NCBI RefSeq assembly: GCF_003572205.1
Contig: NZ_QXNY01000004.1
Location: 372,548-436,547, forward strand
Direction: 5' to 3'
Source of the DNA: Algihabitans albus
GTDB taxonomy: Bacteria > Pseudomonadota > Alphaproteobacteria > Kiloniellales > DSM-21159
DNA length: 64,000 bases
Part shown: positions 55,763 to 64,000 of the stretch, piece by piece
Layout: each line of letters opens with the position of its first letter
How positions within the stretch are numbered: position 1 is the first letter of the stretch
Made by a program: the position numbers and the translations under genes
The notes under the pieces: generated by a model
What the model saw: the letters and a program-made list of their open reading frames with translations, nothing else
Told to the model about the DNA's origin: nothing
Database searches by the model: none

Positions 55763-56443
55763 TCAGGCCGCCGGTTTGCGCCGCTTGGCCGGCTTCGCGG
55801 CCGTCATGGCCACCGTTGTCTTGGCCTTGTAGGCGCAGAGATCGCTGACCGGGCAAGCCGGACAGTCCGGTTTGCGGGCCTTGCAGACGTAGCGGCCATG
55901 CAGGATGAGCCAATGGTGAGCGTGCTGCCTCCGGTTTGACGGCACCACCTTCTCAAGTTTCTGCTCGACCGCATCGACGGTCTTTCCCGGTGCCATCCCG
56001 GTCCGGTTCGACACCCTGAAAATATGGGTGTCGACGGCAATGGTGTCCTGTCCGAAGGCCATGTTCAGCACCACGTTGGCGGTTTTGCGGCCGACGCCGG
56101 GTAGCTTGACCAGGGCTTCGCGGTTCTGCGGCACCTGGCTGTCGTGCTCGTTCAAGAGCTGCCGCGACAGGGCGATGACGTTCTTGGCCTTGGAGTTGAA
56201 CAGACCGATGGTCTTGATGTGATCCTTCAGACGCGCCTCGCCGAGGGCCAGCATCTTTTCCGGCGTGTCGGCGACCTGAAACAGCTGGCGTGTCGCCTTG
56301 TTGACGCCGACGTCGGTGGCTTGCGCCGACAGCACCACCGCAACCAGCAGGGTGTAGGCGTTGACGTATTCCAGCTCACCCTTCGGCTCCGGCAGGGCGG
56401 TGGCCAGGCGGTCGAAGAACTCGGCGATATCGGCTTTCTTCAT
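55763..56443 (-). CDS. nth: Endonuclease III
   Basis: A 226-residue DNA glycosylase/AP-lyase for oxidised pyrimidines. The helix-hairpin-helix LPGVGRKTANVVLNMAFGQ with its catalytic Lys, then VDTHIFRVSNRTG with the catalytic Asp, are present. The 4Fe-4S loop C-X6-C-X2-C-X5-C reads CKARKPDCPACPVSDLC, followed by a basic C-terminal tail. Confidence 0.97.
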   Translation of the reverse strand: MKKADIAEFFDRLATALPEPKGELEYVNAYTLLVAVVLSAQATDVGVNKATRQLFQVADTPEKMLALGEARLKDHIKTIGLFNSKAKNVIALSRQLLNEHDSQVPQNREALVKLPGVGRKTANVVLNMAFGQDTIAVDTHIFRVSNRTGMAPGKTVDAVEQKLEKVVPSNRRQHAHHWLILHGRYVCKARKPDCPACPVSDLCAYKAKTTVAMTAAKPAKRRKPAA

Positions 56444-56851
56444 GTCAGGCTTTCATCTTGTCGGCTTTCCCCGAAGACAGGCGGCTTTCGACGGCTTCTC
56501 AGAGCAAAGCTTCGCTGCAGTTGGCTCAACGCGAGCGTAGAGGACGCCGTCGCGGGGGTGGGGAGAGATGTTCGGGCGAACAGAGTATCACCGCAGGATG
56601 CCTTCGAAGACCATCCCTGCTTTCCGCATCACACGCCGGGAGGCGGGGTTACCGCAGTCGTGGAAGGCGAAAGCGCGCCGGGCCTTCCGGATGCACCGGA
56701 CAGTCCTGGCTCAAAGCCGAAAGGGCCTCTGCCGCGAAGCCCCGGCGCCCGTCCGGATGGGTGCCCGAACAGCCGAAGCCGCGACGAGATGGCGCGACAG
56801 GTCGCGGTGCGGGTAGCCCGAATGGCCAATCCGACCTAGACTTTCAGTGTC
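56444..56851. other. 408-bp intergenic region, nth to DUF2244 gene
   Basis: No convincing gene. Plus-strand open frames cover it with Arg-, Pro- and Gly-rich translations lacking family features, as expected of GC-rich non-coding DNA. It should hold divergent promoters for nth and the DUF2244 gene. Confidence 0.5.
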
Positions 56852-57382
56852 ATGGCTCCTGCTCTACCGACTGCTGCGAGCGCCGAGACCGCACCGCGGG
56901 CCGCTGCGGTGCTGTTCGACGCGATGCTGACGCCCCATAGGTCGCTCAGTCCGCGCGGCTTCATTGTGCTGATGTCGCTGGTCTGCGCCGTCAGCTTCAC
57001 GGCCGGGCTTGCTTTTTTCCTGATGGGCGCCTGGCCGGTGGTCGGCTTCATGGGCGCGGACGTACTGCTGATCTACCTGGCCTTTCGGATCAACTACCGC
57101 CGGGCGCGGATGTTCGAGGAAGTGGTGCTGACCCGCGACGCGCTCGTGGTGCGCCGGGTCGACCATTGGGGCGCGGAGAAGCGCTGGACCTTCCAGCCCT
57201 ACTGGCTGCAAGTGCGCATGGACGATCCGCCCGAGCACGAAAGCCAGCTCACTCTGCGCAGTCACGGCAAGTCCCTGGCCATTGGCGCGTTTCTGACAGC
57301 CGAGGAGCGCCTGTCCTTGGCGCGGGAACTGCAGCAGCACCTTGCCGTCTGCCGCTGTGCTCCGGGGCCCGTCAGTATCTAG
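56852..57382 (+). CDS. DUF2244 membrane protein
   Basis: A 176-residue protein with two adjacent hydrophobic helices (about 38-80; FIVLMSLVCAVSFTAGLAFFLMG and VVGFMGADVLLIYLAF) followed by a soluble beta-rich domain. The pattern NYRRARMFEEVVLT, WTFQPYWLQV and AIGAFLTAEERLSLARELQQHL identifies the DUF2244 family, common in alphaproteobacteria near nth. Function is unknown. Confidence 0.9.
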   Translation: MAPALPTAASAETAPRAAAVLFDAMLTPHRSLSPRGFIVLMSLVCAVSFTAGLAFFLMGAWPVVGFMGADVLLIYLAFRINYRRARMFEEVVLTRDALVVRRVDHWGAEKRWTFQPYWLQVRMDDPPEHESQLTLRSHGKSLAIGAFLTAEERLSLARELQQHLAVCRCAPGPVSI

Positions 57383-57422
57383 AGCCGGATCGCGACCCGA
57401 TCGGCTGGATCCACCACCTGGT

Positions 57423-58685
57423 CTAGGGAATGAGATAGGCCAACAAGGAATTCAGCCGCGCTCGGCCTTCCGCAGTCGCGCGCAACCCGGGTGCGTCGAG
57501 AACCAGATAGCCCTCCTCCGCCAAAGCCTTCAATTTCCGCTCGTCCAGAAGCGCTTCCGGTTCCCTGCCGAGCTCCCGGTGGAACGCGGTCCGGTCGATG
57601 CCGTCTTGCAACCGCAATCCCATCATCAGCAGCTCGGTGAGCCGGTCCTCTCGGGTCAGAGCTTTACGGGTCCTGGTCGCATGGCCGGCCTGCTCGACCG
57701 TGGCCAGCCAGATTTCCGGTGCGCGGTGCTGGCGGGTCGCGAGTTTGTCGCGCCCCCGAGTGATACGGCCATGCGCACCCGGCCCGATGCCCAGGTAGTC
57801 GCCTCCGCGCCAGTAGGTGAGGTTGTGGCGGCAGGCCTCGCCGGGACGGGCGTGGTTGGAGATCTCGTAAGCCGGCAATCCTTCGGCGGCGAGGGTGTTT
57901 TGTGTCGCCTCGAAGAGGTCGGCGGCCGTCTCGGGCTCGGCCAGCGGCAGCTCGCCACGGCGTGCCCGCGCGTGAAAAGCCGTGTTTTGCTCGATGGTCA
58001 GCTGATAGAGTGAAAGATGGTCGCAACCTTCACCCAAGGCGCGGCGTAGCTCTTCCGCCCAGGCCGCCGGAGTCTGGCCGGGCCGGGCATAGATCAGGTC
58101 GAAGGAGACGCGCTGGAACTGCCCTCGTGCCAGGGCCACGGCTGCCATCGCTTCGGCGGTGTCGTGCTCGCGTCCCAGGAAGCTCAAGTCCCGATCGTTC
58201 AGGGCCTGCACGCCGAGCGACACGCGGTTGACGCCGGCGTCGGCATAGGCCGCAAAGCGAGGTGCCTCGACCGAAGTGGGGTTGGCCTCCAGCGTCACCT
58301 CCAGCTCGGGCGCTGCCGGCCAGTGGTGCTTGACCGCCGCAATCAAAGCTGCGGCCGTTTCCGGCGCCATCAAGGAGGGCGTACCGCCACCGAAGAAGAT
58401 CGAGCTGACGCGCCGCTCCGGCGTTTCACCGGCATAGTGAGCGAGTTCCGCCAACAGCGCCTCCCGCCAGCGCACTTGGTCGACTGTGTCCCGGACGTGG
58501 CTGTTGAAGTCGCAATAGGGGCACTTGGAGCGGCAGAAGGGCCAGTGAATGTAGACGCCGAACCCGGGATCCTGCTTCGGCCGGGCATCGAGCGTTGTCC
58601 GGTCCGACTCCCTATCGGAAATTCCCTGTCCGCTGCGAGACTGAGAAGAGTCCGCTTCGTCTCTATGACTAGGGTGGCCTTGCAC
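57423..58685 (-). CDS. hemW: HemW-type radical SAM haem chaperone
   Basis: A radical SAM protein of 420 residues with VYIHWPFCRSKCPYCDFNSHV; Cys51, Cys55 and Cys58 bind the 4Fe-4S cluster. FFGGGTPSLM, EANPTSVE, RVSLGVQALNDRDL and LTYWRGGDYLGIGPGAH follow. The residue after the third Cys is Asp-Phe, without the fourth Cys of HemN, so this is HemW, which inserts haem into enzymes, rather than coproporphyrinogen dehydrogenase. The first 40 residues are not conserved, so the start may be further downstream. Third gene of rph-rdgB-hemW. Confidence 0.93.
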   Translation of the reverse strand: MQGHPSHRDEADSSQSRSGQGISDRESDRTTLDARPKQDPGFGVYIHWPFCRSKCPYCDFNSHVRDTVDQVRWREALLAELAHYAGETPERRVSSIFFGGGTPSLMAPETAAALIAAVKHHWPAAPELEVTLEANPTSVEAPRFAAYADAGVNRVSLGVQALNDRDLSFLGREHDTAEAMAAVALARGQFQRVSFDLIYARPGQTPAAWAEELRRALGEGCDHLSLYQLTIEQNTAFHARARRGELPLAEPETAADLFEATQNTLAAEGLPAYEISNHARPGEACRHNLTYWRGGDYLGIGPGAHGRITRGRDKLATRQHRAPEIWLATVEQAGHATRTRKALTREDRLTELLMMGLRLQDGIDRTAFHRELGREPEALLDERKLKALAEEGYLVLDAPGLRATAEGRARLNSLLAYLIP

Positions 58686-58760
58686 GGTATCTCGAGCCTT
58701 CTCGCGGCGAGGGTGCAGACTGGTGCCGCCGGCATGCTCCGCCGCCGGCCGGAGAGCAGC

Positions 58761-59387
58761 CTACTGCAGATCTTCCAGACGGCGCTTCAGTTGTGCGAAG
58801 GCGCGGGCGCGGTGACTGATCGCATGCTTTTCGGCCGGCGGCATTTCTCCGAAGGTGCGCGAGTCGCCTTGAGGCAGGAAGATCGGGTCGTATCCGAAGC
58901 CCCGGTCGCCGCGCGGGGGGAAAGTCAACTCGCCTTCAACACGGCCTTCGAAGACTTCGACCGAACCATCCGGCCAAGCCAGTGCCAGCGCACAGACGAA
59001 GTAAGCGTTGGCATGACTGCCGTTGCGCTGTGCCAGGGCTGTGCGATCTCCCAGTTCCTGCTCGACGCGCGCCATGGCGACCGAGAAGTCCTTCTGCGGG
59101 CCCGCCCAGCGCGCCGAATAGATGCCCGGGGCACCATCGAGCGCCGGGACCACGAGCCCGGAGTCGTCGGCGAGCGCCGGCAGATTGGCGCCGATGGCTG
59201 CGGCCACGGCCTTCAACTCCGCGTTGGCGGCGAAGGACGTGCCGGTTTCCTCCGGCTCGGGCAGCCCCAGCGCGCCAGCCGAGATGGCTTCGAGCCCAAA
59301 GGGCGCGATCAAATCGTCGATTTCCCGGATCTTGCCGGGATTGTGGCTGGCAATCACCAGCTTGCCTGTGAGCGTACGCGAATGCAT
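58761..59387 (-). CDS. rdgB: dITP/XTP pyrophosphatase RdgB
   Basis: Removes non-canonical purine NTPs (dITP, XTP) from the nucleotide pool. The 208-residue protein has [53 protein letters not shown] and [13 protein letters not shown]. Starts at ATG 59387 or 59399 are both plausible; the frame continues to 59588 into rph. A second nucleotide-cleaning enzyme besides Maf in this window. Confidence 0.95.
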   Translation of the reverse strand: MHSRTLTGKLVIASHNPGKIREIDDLIAPFGLEAISAGALGLPEPEETGTSFAANAELKAVAAAIGANLPALADDSGLVVPALDGAPGIYSARWAGPQKDFSVAMARVEQELGDRTALAQRNGSHANAYFVCALALAWPDGSVEVFEGRVEGELTFPPRGDRGFGYDPIFLPQGDSRTFGEMPPAEKHAISHRARAFAQLKRRLEDLQ

Positions 59388-59451
59388 ACGCGGTAACATA
59401 GTTACGCGGCAAAGATTGTGCAGCCCCCGCTCGCGAGGCGTACCGCCAACG

Positions 59452-60177
59452 TTACGCCGGCGCCAACCCGACGGCCTTTTGTTGAAGCGCAACCAGGTCG
59501 GCAACACCCCTCTCGGCCAACTCCAGCAGCTGGTCGTATTGCTCGCGGGTGAAAGGTTCCTGCTCCGCAGTGGCCTGGACTTCCACAATGCCGCCGCCGG
59601 CGGTCAGTACGAAGTTGGCATCGGCCTGAGCGGTCGAATCCTCGGCATAGTCCAGATCGAGGATGGTCTCGCCCTGGTAGATGCCGCAGGAGATCGCTGC
59701 GACCGGCTCGCGCAGGGGGATCGTCTTGACGGCCCCGAAGCGTTGCATGTGTTGAAAGCAGAGGTGAAGGGCCACGTACGCGCCGGTAATCGAGGCCGTA
59801 CGTGTACCGCCATCGGCTTGAATAACGTCGCAGTCCAGTTTGATCTGCCGCTCGCCGAAGCCGGTCAGATCGGTAACGGCGCGCAGAGAGCGGCCGATCA
59901 GTCTTTGAATCTCCTGGGTGCGACCCGATTGCTTGCCGCGCGCCGCCTCGCGGTCGATGCGGCTGTCGGTCGAGCGGGGCAGCATGCCGTATTCCGCTGT
60001 GACCCAGCCGCGTCCGGAGTTGCGCAGCCAAGGTGGCACACCTTCGATCAGACTGGCGGTGCAGAGGACGTGGGTGTCGCCGAACTTCGCCAAACAGGAG
60101 CCTTCGGCATATTTGTTGACCTCCGTCTCCAAGACGACGGGGCGCAGTTGATCGCGCGTGCGGCCGCTTGGGCGCAT
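59452..60177 (-). CDS. rph: Ribonuclease PH
   Basis: A phosphorolytic 3'-5' exoribonuclease that trims tRNA 3' ends. The 241-residue protein starts [14 protein letters not shown] and has [51 protein letters not shown] and [20 protein letters not shown] 60177 gives the family-standard start; 60222 is open but unlikely. Divergent from hrcA. Confidence 0.97.
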   Translation of the reverse strand: MRPSGRTRDQLRPVVLETEVNKYAEGSCLAKFGDTHVLCTASLIEGVPPWLRNSGRGWVTAEYGMLPRSTDSRIDREAARGKQSGRTQEIQRLIGRSLRAVTDLTGFGERQIKLDCDVIQADGGTRTASITGAYVALHLCFQHMQRFGAVKTIPLREPVAAISCGIYQGETILDLDYAEDSTAQADANFVLTAGGGIVEVQATAEQEPFTREQYDQLLELAERGVADLVALQQKAVGLAPA

Positions 60178-60424
60178 AGAAAACTCCTGGTGTTTCCGGT
60201 GAAGAGGCGTTGAGCGCGGCATAGCGCGGGTTCCTATAGGCTTGCAAGGGCCCTCTGGCGCCGCTTTGAGATCGGGCCTGTCGTGGGAGTCCGCCGGCGG
60301 CGCTTGTGCGGCAGGGGGCGACGTTGAAGTGACCGGCCGATTCGCTTACATCGGAGACGGCCGCCAAGAGCGCAGTCGCTGCGGGCGAGGCGGCGATTCA
60401 ACCGGGGAGTAGCGCGCAACCGAG

Positions 60425-61513
60425 ATGAGCAGCGTCAGGTCCGCAGTCGAGCAAATCGCCAGCGAACTGGGTGGCCTCAACGCCCGGCATCGCGACATCT
60501 TCCGCCGTATCGTGGAGGCTTATGTCGAGACCGGCGCGCCGATCGGCTCGCGCAGCCTGTCGCAACAGCTTGGCATGACGCTGTCACCGGCGACGATCCG
60601 CAACGTCATGGCGGATCTCGAGGATCTCGGCTTGCTGATGGCGCCGCACACCTCCGCTGGCCGCCTGCCGACCGAACTGGGGCTGCGGCTGTTTGTGGAC
60701 GGTCTCCTGGAGCGCGGGAACCTAACCCGCGAGGAGCGCTCGGAAATCGATTCGCGCTGCGCCGCGCAGGGACGCAGCTTTACCGAAGTCATGGAGGAAA
60801 CCTCCTCCATGCTGTCCGGTCTGTCACGCTGTGCCGGCCTGGTTTTCGCCCCCAAGTCGGACGCGCCGCTGAAGCATATCGAGTTCGTCTCGCTTGGCCC
60901 CGGCCGCGCTTTGGTCGTCCTGGTCACCCAGTCGGGACAGGTCGAGAACCGCGTGATCGACGTTCCGATCGGCTTGCCGCCCTCGTCCCTGGTCGAAGCG
61001 GGCAACTACCTGGCGGCGCGCTTGCGCGATCGCGGTCTCGGCGAGGCTTGCGGCGCCATCCAGAGCGAGTTGACTCAGACGCGCGCCGAGCTCGACACGC
61101 TGACCCGAAAGGTGATCGAGGCGGGTTTGGCCACCTGGTCCGGCGATGCGCCGAGCGGCGGTGGAGCTTTGATCGTGCGCGGTCAGCATCAGCTGCTTGA
61201 CGATGTGCAGGCTCTCGAAGACCTGGAGCGCATCCGTCACCTCTTCACCGCGCTGGAGCGCAAGGAAGCGCTGCTGAAGCTGCTGGAGATGACGGAGATG
61301 GCTGAGGGCGTGCAGATCTTCATCGGCGCCCAGAACGAACTCTTTGGCTTGACCGGCTGTTCCCTGGTGGTGGCGCCCTACACCAACAGTGAGCAACAGA
61401 TCGTCGGCGCCGTCGGCGTGATCGGCCCGACACGCATCGACTACGCCCGCATCATTCCGATGGTGGATTATACCGCCCAGGCTGTCGGCCGTTTGCTCGG
61501 CCGGCCATCCTGA
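60425..61513 (+). CDS. hrcA: Heat-inducible transcription repressor HrcA
   Basis: A 362-residue repressor that normally binds CIRCE elements before groESL or dnaK operons. The N-terminal winged helix has RHRDIFRRIVEAYVETGAPIGSRSLSQQLGMTLSPATIRNVMADLEDLGLL, followed by the GAF-like domain and VGVIGPTRIDYARIIPMVDYTA at the C terminus. I saw no CIRCE (TTAGCACTC-N9-GAGTGCTAA) in the 247-bp gap upstream. grpE follows 39 bp downstream. Confidence 0.96.
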   Translation: MSSVRSAVEQIASELGGLNARHRDIFRRIVEAYVETGAPIGSRSLSQQLGMTLSPATIRNVMADLEDLGLLMAPHTSAGRLPTELGLRLFVDGLLERGNLTREERSEIDSRCAAQGRSFTEVMEETSSMLSGLSRCAGLVFAPKSDAPLKHIEFVSLGPGRALVVLVTQSGQVENRVIDVPIGLPPSSLVEAGNYLAARLRDRGLGEACGAIQSELTQTRAELDTLTRKVIEAGLATWSGDAPSGGGALIVRGQHQLLDDVQALEDLERIRHLFTALERKEALLKLLEMTEMAEGVQIFIGAQNELFGLTGCSLVVAPYTNSEQQIVGAVGVIGPTRIDYARIIPMVDYTAQAVGRLLGRPS

Positions 61514-61552
61514 TCCACGCAACTGAGAGACTAAGGTAAGAAACGGAGCGTC

Positions 61553-62311
61553 ATGACCGCCGATCCGAAGCAGAAGCCCGAAGGGCCGAGCACGGCCGAC
61601 TTTGTATCCGATGAGCCTGCCCCGAAACCGGCCGAGGCCGCCGCAGCGGAAGCTGCCGCTGCGCAGGCCGCGGACGAGGAGGAGGCAATCTCGTTCGACG
61701 AAGAGACCTTGGAGGCTCTGGATTTAAACGAAGGCGAAGGCAACTTCGGCAGCCCTCAGGCGACAACGCCGCGTGAGGCCGAACTCGAGGCACAGGTTGC
61801 CGACACGAAGGATCAACTCGTGCGCGCGCTGGCCGAGACCGAGAACTTGCGCAACCGCGCCCGCCGCGAGAAGGCCGAAGCCCTGAAATACGCCGCCGCG
61901 CCATTGGCGAAGGATCTGCTGAGCGTGGCCGACAACCTGAAACGCGCTCTGGCCGCCGTTCCGACCGATGCCGTCGAGCAGGACCCGGCGCTGAAGACGC
62001 TCTTGACCGGCGTCGAGATGACCGACAAGGCCTTGGGCGACGCCTTCGCTAAGCATGGAATCGTGCCCATCGATCCGATCGGCGAGAAGCTGGACCCTCA
62101 CCGCCACGAAGCGATGATCGAGATCGACGACCCGACCAAGCCGGCCGGCACGGTGGCGCAGGTCTACGAACTCGGTTGGCTGCTTGGCGAGCGCCTGTTG
62201 CGCCCGGCCCGGGTTGCCGTCGCGAAGGGCGGTCCGAAGGCGGGAACTGCCGGCGGTCAGGAGAACGACGAGCCGCCCGAGCCCGGCTCGACCGTCGACA
62301 CGCAGGCCTGA
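61553..62311 (+). CDS. grpE: DnaK nucleotide-exchange factor GrpE
   Basis: A 252-residue co-chaperone. An acidic, Ala/Glu-rich N-terminal tail (about 1-75) precedes the long helix (ELEAQVADTKDQLVRALAETENLRNRARREK). The beta domain then has FAKHGIVPIDPIGEKLDPHRHEAM and GTVAQVYELGWLLGERLLRPARV. A Gly/Pro/Glu-rich C-terminal tail of about 25 residues is longer than in many homologues. Co-oriented with hrcA; dnaKJ is not in the window. Confidence 0.96.
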   Translation: MTADPKQKPEGPSTADFVSDEPAPKPAEAAAAEAAAAQAADEEEAISFDEETLEALDLNEGEGNFGSPQATTPREAELEAQVADTKDQLVRALAETENLRNRARREKAEALKYAAAPLAKDLLSVADNLKRALAAVPTDAVEQDPALKTLLTGVEMTDKALGDAFAKHGIVPIDPIGEKLDPHRHEAMIEIDDPTKPAGTVAQVYELGWLLGERLLRPARVAVAKGGPKAGTAGGQENDEPPEPGSTVDTQA

Positions 62312-62353
62312 GGCCGGGTCCCGTTTCGGCCGAGACTGGGGCGGGCCAGGGCG

Positions 62354-64000
62354 TCAGTCCTCGACGAGAGTTCTCAATCTGTAGAGCAACTCCAGCGCCT
62401 GCTTCGGCGTCAACTCGTCCGGGTTGATGGTCCGAAGTTCCGTATCGCTGAGGCTTTCTTGCGGCTGCGGGACGGCCCTATCGCTCCGGGGCACCGCCGC
62501 GAAGAGCGGCAGGTCGTCGGCGAGCCGGGTCAAAGCCCCCGCTTGTTCGCCCTGTTCGAGCAGTCCCAGCACCTCCTCGGCCCGGGTCACGGCGGCAGGC
62601 GGCAAGCCGGCAAGACGGGCGACGTGGATGCCGTAGGAGCGGTCGGCGGCGCCCGGTGCGACCTCATGCAGGAAGACCACCTCGCCCTGCCATTCCTTCA
62701 CCCGCATGGCGTAGCAGGACAAGCGCTCCAGTTTGCCGGCCAGATGCGTGAGCTCGTGATAGTGGGTTGCGAAGAGGCCGCGACAGCGGTTCACCTCGTG
62801 GAGATGTTCGACGCAGGCCCAGGCGATCGACAGGCCGTCGAAGGTCGCGGTCCCACGGCCGATCTCGTCCAGGATGACCAGGGACCGAGCCGTTGCTTGA
62901 TTCAGGATTGCGGCTGTCTCGACCATCTCCACCATGAAGGTGGAGCGTCCGCGCGCCAAATCGTCGGCCGCGCCGACTCGGCTGAACAGCCGGTCGACGG
63001 TGCCGATCTTCGCGCGGGCCGCTGGGACGAAGCTGCCCATCTGAGCGAGCACGGCAATCAGGGCGTTCTGCCTCAGGAAGGTGGACTTGCCGGCCATGTT
63101 GGGGCCGGTGACAAGCCAAAGCTGCTGAGCTTTGGAGAGGTCACAGTCGTTGGCGACGAAACGCGCGCCCTCGTTGGCCGCAAGCGCCGCCTCCACCACC
63201 GGATGTCGCCCGTCCTCCACGACGAAGATCGTCGAGTCCTCGACCTGGGGCCGGGTCCAGCGTGCTTCGGCCGCCAACTGGGCCAGACCGGCGGCCACGT
63301 CCAGTTCGGCGAGGGCGCGCGCGACTGCCGCGACCGGATCCGCGCGCTGTAGCACCTCCTCGACGAGCTGGGCGAAGATTTCCAGCTCGACTGCCAGCGC
63401 CCTGTCCGCAGCCTGCAGAATCTTCTGTTCCAGCTCGCCAAGTTCGGTCGTGCTGTAGCGGACCGCCGACGCCAAGGTCTGGCGATGGACGAAACCGGCT
63501 GCCGGATCCTGCGGCATCTTCGCGGCATTGGTTGCGGAGACTTCCAGGAAGTAGCCCAGCACGTTGTTGTGCTTGACCTTGAGGCTGCCGATACCGGTTG
63601 CCGCCGCATACTTGGCCTGCAGGCCGGCGATCAGGCGTCGGGATTCGTCGCGAAGCTGCTTCAGCTCGTCCAGGTGCGGCGCATAGCCGGCGGCGACGAA
63701 ACCGCCGTCGCGCGTGAGCATGGGCAACTCCGGTGCCAGAGCTCGACTGAGGCGGTCGATGAGTCCCTCTTGCTGGCCCAACGCTTCGGCTGAACGGGTC
63801 AAAGCGGCGGGTGGCGGGTCTTCGCTCAGGCCCAGCAGATCGCCTTGCAGACCGGCGGCCTGCCTGAGGCCGTCGCGGATCGCGGCCAGATCGCGAGGAC
63901 CGCCGCGCCCCAGCGATAGCCGCGACAGCGCGCGTTCCATGTCGGGAGCCTGGCGCAGACGGTTGCGCAGGCCCTCACGTAGATCCGCGCGTTCGACCAG
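62354..64000 (-). CDS. mutS: DNA mismatch repair protein MutS (5' end outside the window)
   Basis: The C-terminal 548 residues of MutS are visible; the frame stays open through 64000, so the start and mismatch-binding domains lie beyond the edge. Seen are the lever/clamp region, Walker [43 protein letters not shown], Walker [17 protein letters not shown] and the helix-turn-helix [11 protein letters not shown] block. It converges with grpE across 42 bp. Confidence 0.97.
   Translation of the reverse strand: MVERADLREGLRNRLRQAPDMERALSRLSLGRGGPRDLAAIRDGLRQAAGLQGDLLGLSEDPPPAALTRSAEALGQQEGLIDRLSRALAPELPMLTRDGGFVAAGYAPHLDELKQLRDESRRLIAGLQAKYAAATGIGSLKVKHNNVLGYFLEVSATNAAKMPQDPAAGFVHRQTLASAVRYSTTELGELEQKILQAADRALAVELEIFAQLVEEVLQRADPVAAVARALAELDVAAGLAQLAAEARWTRPQVEDSTIFVVEDGRHPVVEAALAANEGARFVANDCDLSKAQQLWLVTGPNMAGKSTFLRQNALIAVLAQMGSFVPAARAKIGTVDRLFSRVGAADDLARGRSTFMVEMVETAAILNQATARSLVILDEIGRGTATFDGLSIAWACVEHLHEVNRCRGLFATHYHELTHLAGKLERLSCYAMRVKEWQGEVVFLHEVAPGAADRSYGIHVARLAGLPPAAVTRAEEVLGLLEQGEQAGALTRLADDLPLFAAVPRSDRAVPQPQESLSDTELRTINPDELTPKQALELLYRLRTLVED

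Noticed and set aside
60178-60424. Search for a CIRCE element or heat-shock promoter before hrcA
   Set aside because: No TTAGCACTC/GAGTGCTAA pair or convincing sigma-32 hexamers were seen.
1-64000. CRISPR arrays, insertion sequences, phage genes, tRNA and rRNA genes
   Set aside because: No regular repeat-spacer pattern, transposase, integrase or tRNA-like cloverleaf was found on reading both strands; structural RNA detection by eye is limited.

Overview
The window is a stretch of a GC-rich alphaproteobacterial chromosome, and the gene families point to the Rhodospirillales/Kiloniellales side of the class. Pointers are ppsR-maf-aroE next to hemE, a MucR/Ros regulator, a Fur protein joined to ornithine-lipid genes, HemJ, DUF6489 and DUF2244 proteins, and a duplicated-sensor chemoreceptor. 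About 60 genes are densely packed, many with 4-bp start/stop overlaps. I saw no insertion sequence, prophage, CRISPR array, tRNA or rRNA.

1-23 kb looks like the replication-origin region. The genes left of 5 kb (yggS, xthA, aroE, maf, ppsR; PiuC-type dioxygenase excepted) and right of it (hemE, hemH, hemJ, rho) point away from a 421-bp non-coding gap. That gap holds DnaA-box-like sites and five GANTC (CcrM) sites, matching the hemE-side origin known from Caulobacter. Further right is mnmE-mnmG-rsmG-parA-parB with three 16-bp parS palindromes. Between them sit a truncated globin translationally coupled to a PAS/class III cyclase, a nucleoside deoxyribosyltransferase, an MFS transporter, an MBL hydrolase/methyltransferase pair and a membrane-bound cyclase. 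A perfect CRP-type palindrome lies between the MFS and MBL genes.

23-36 kb is metabolic and regulatory housekeeping. It includes a nitroreductase, DUF6489, a YyaL-type thioredoxin protein overlapping an alkyltransferase, dienelactone hydrolase, quinone oxidoreductase, a DMT transporter divergent from a LysR regulator, a fur-olsB-olsA unit (ornithine lipids), MucR, rutE-like/tsaB/rimI and a polysaccharide deacetylase.

36-46 kb holds malic enzyme (MaeB), a large chemoreceptor, an XRE regulator, a Smr protein and lutABC for lactate use. Two tandem copies of a GntR-type operator precede lutA.

46-55 kb is a complete phosphate cassette, phoR-pstS-pstC-pstA-pstB-phoU-phoB. It has a Pho-box-like repeat before pstS and a strong hairpin between pstS and pstC. 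PstA carries an unusual periplasmic coiled coil.

55-64 kb holds a HIT protein, nth, DUF2244, hemW-rdgB-rph divergent from hrcA-grpE, and a mutS whose 5' end lies beyond the window.
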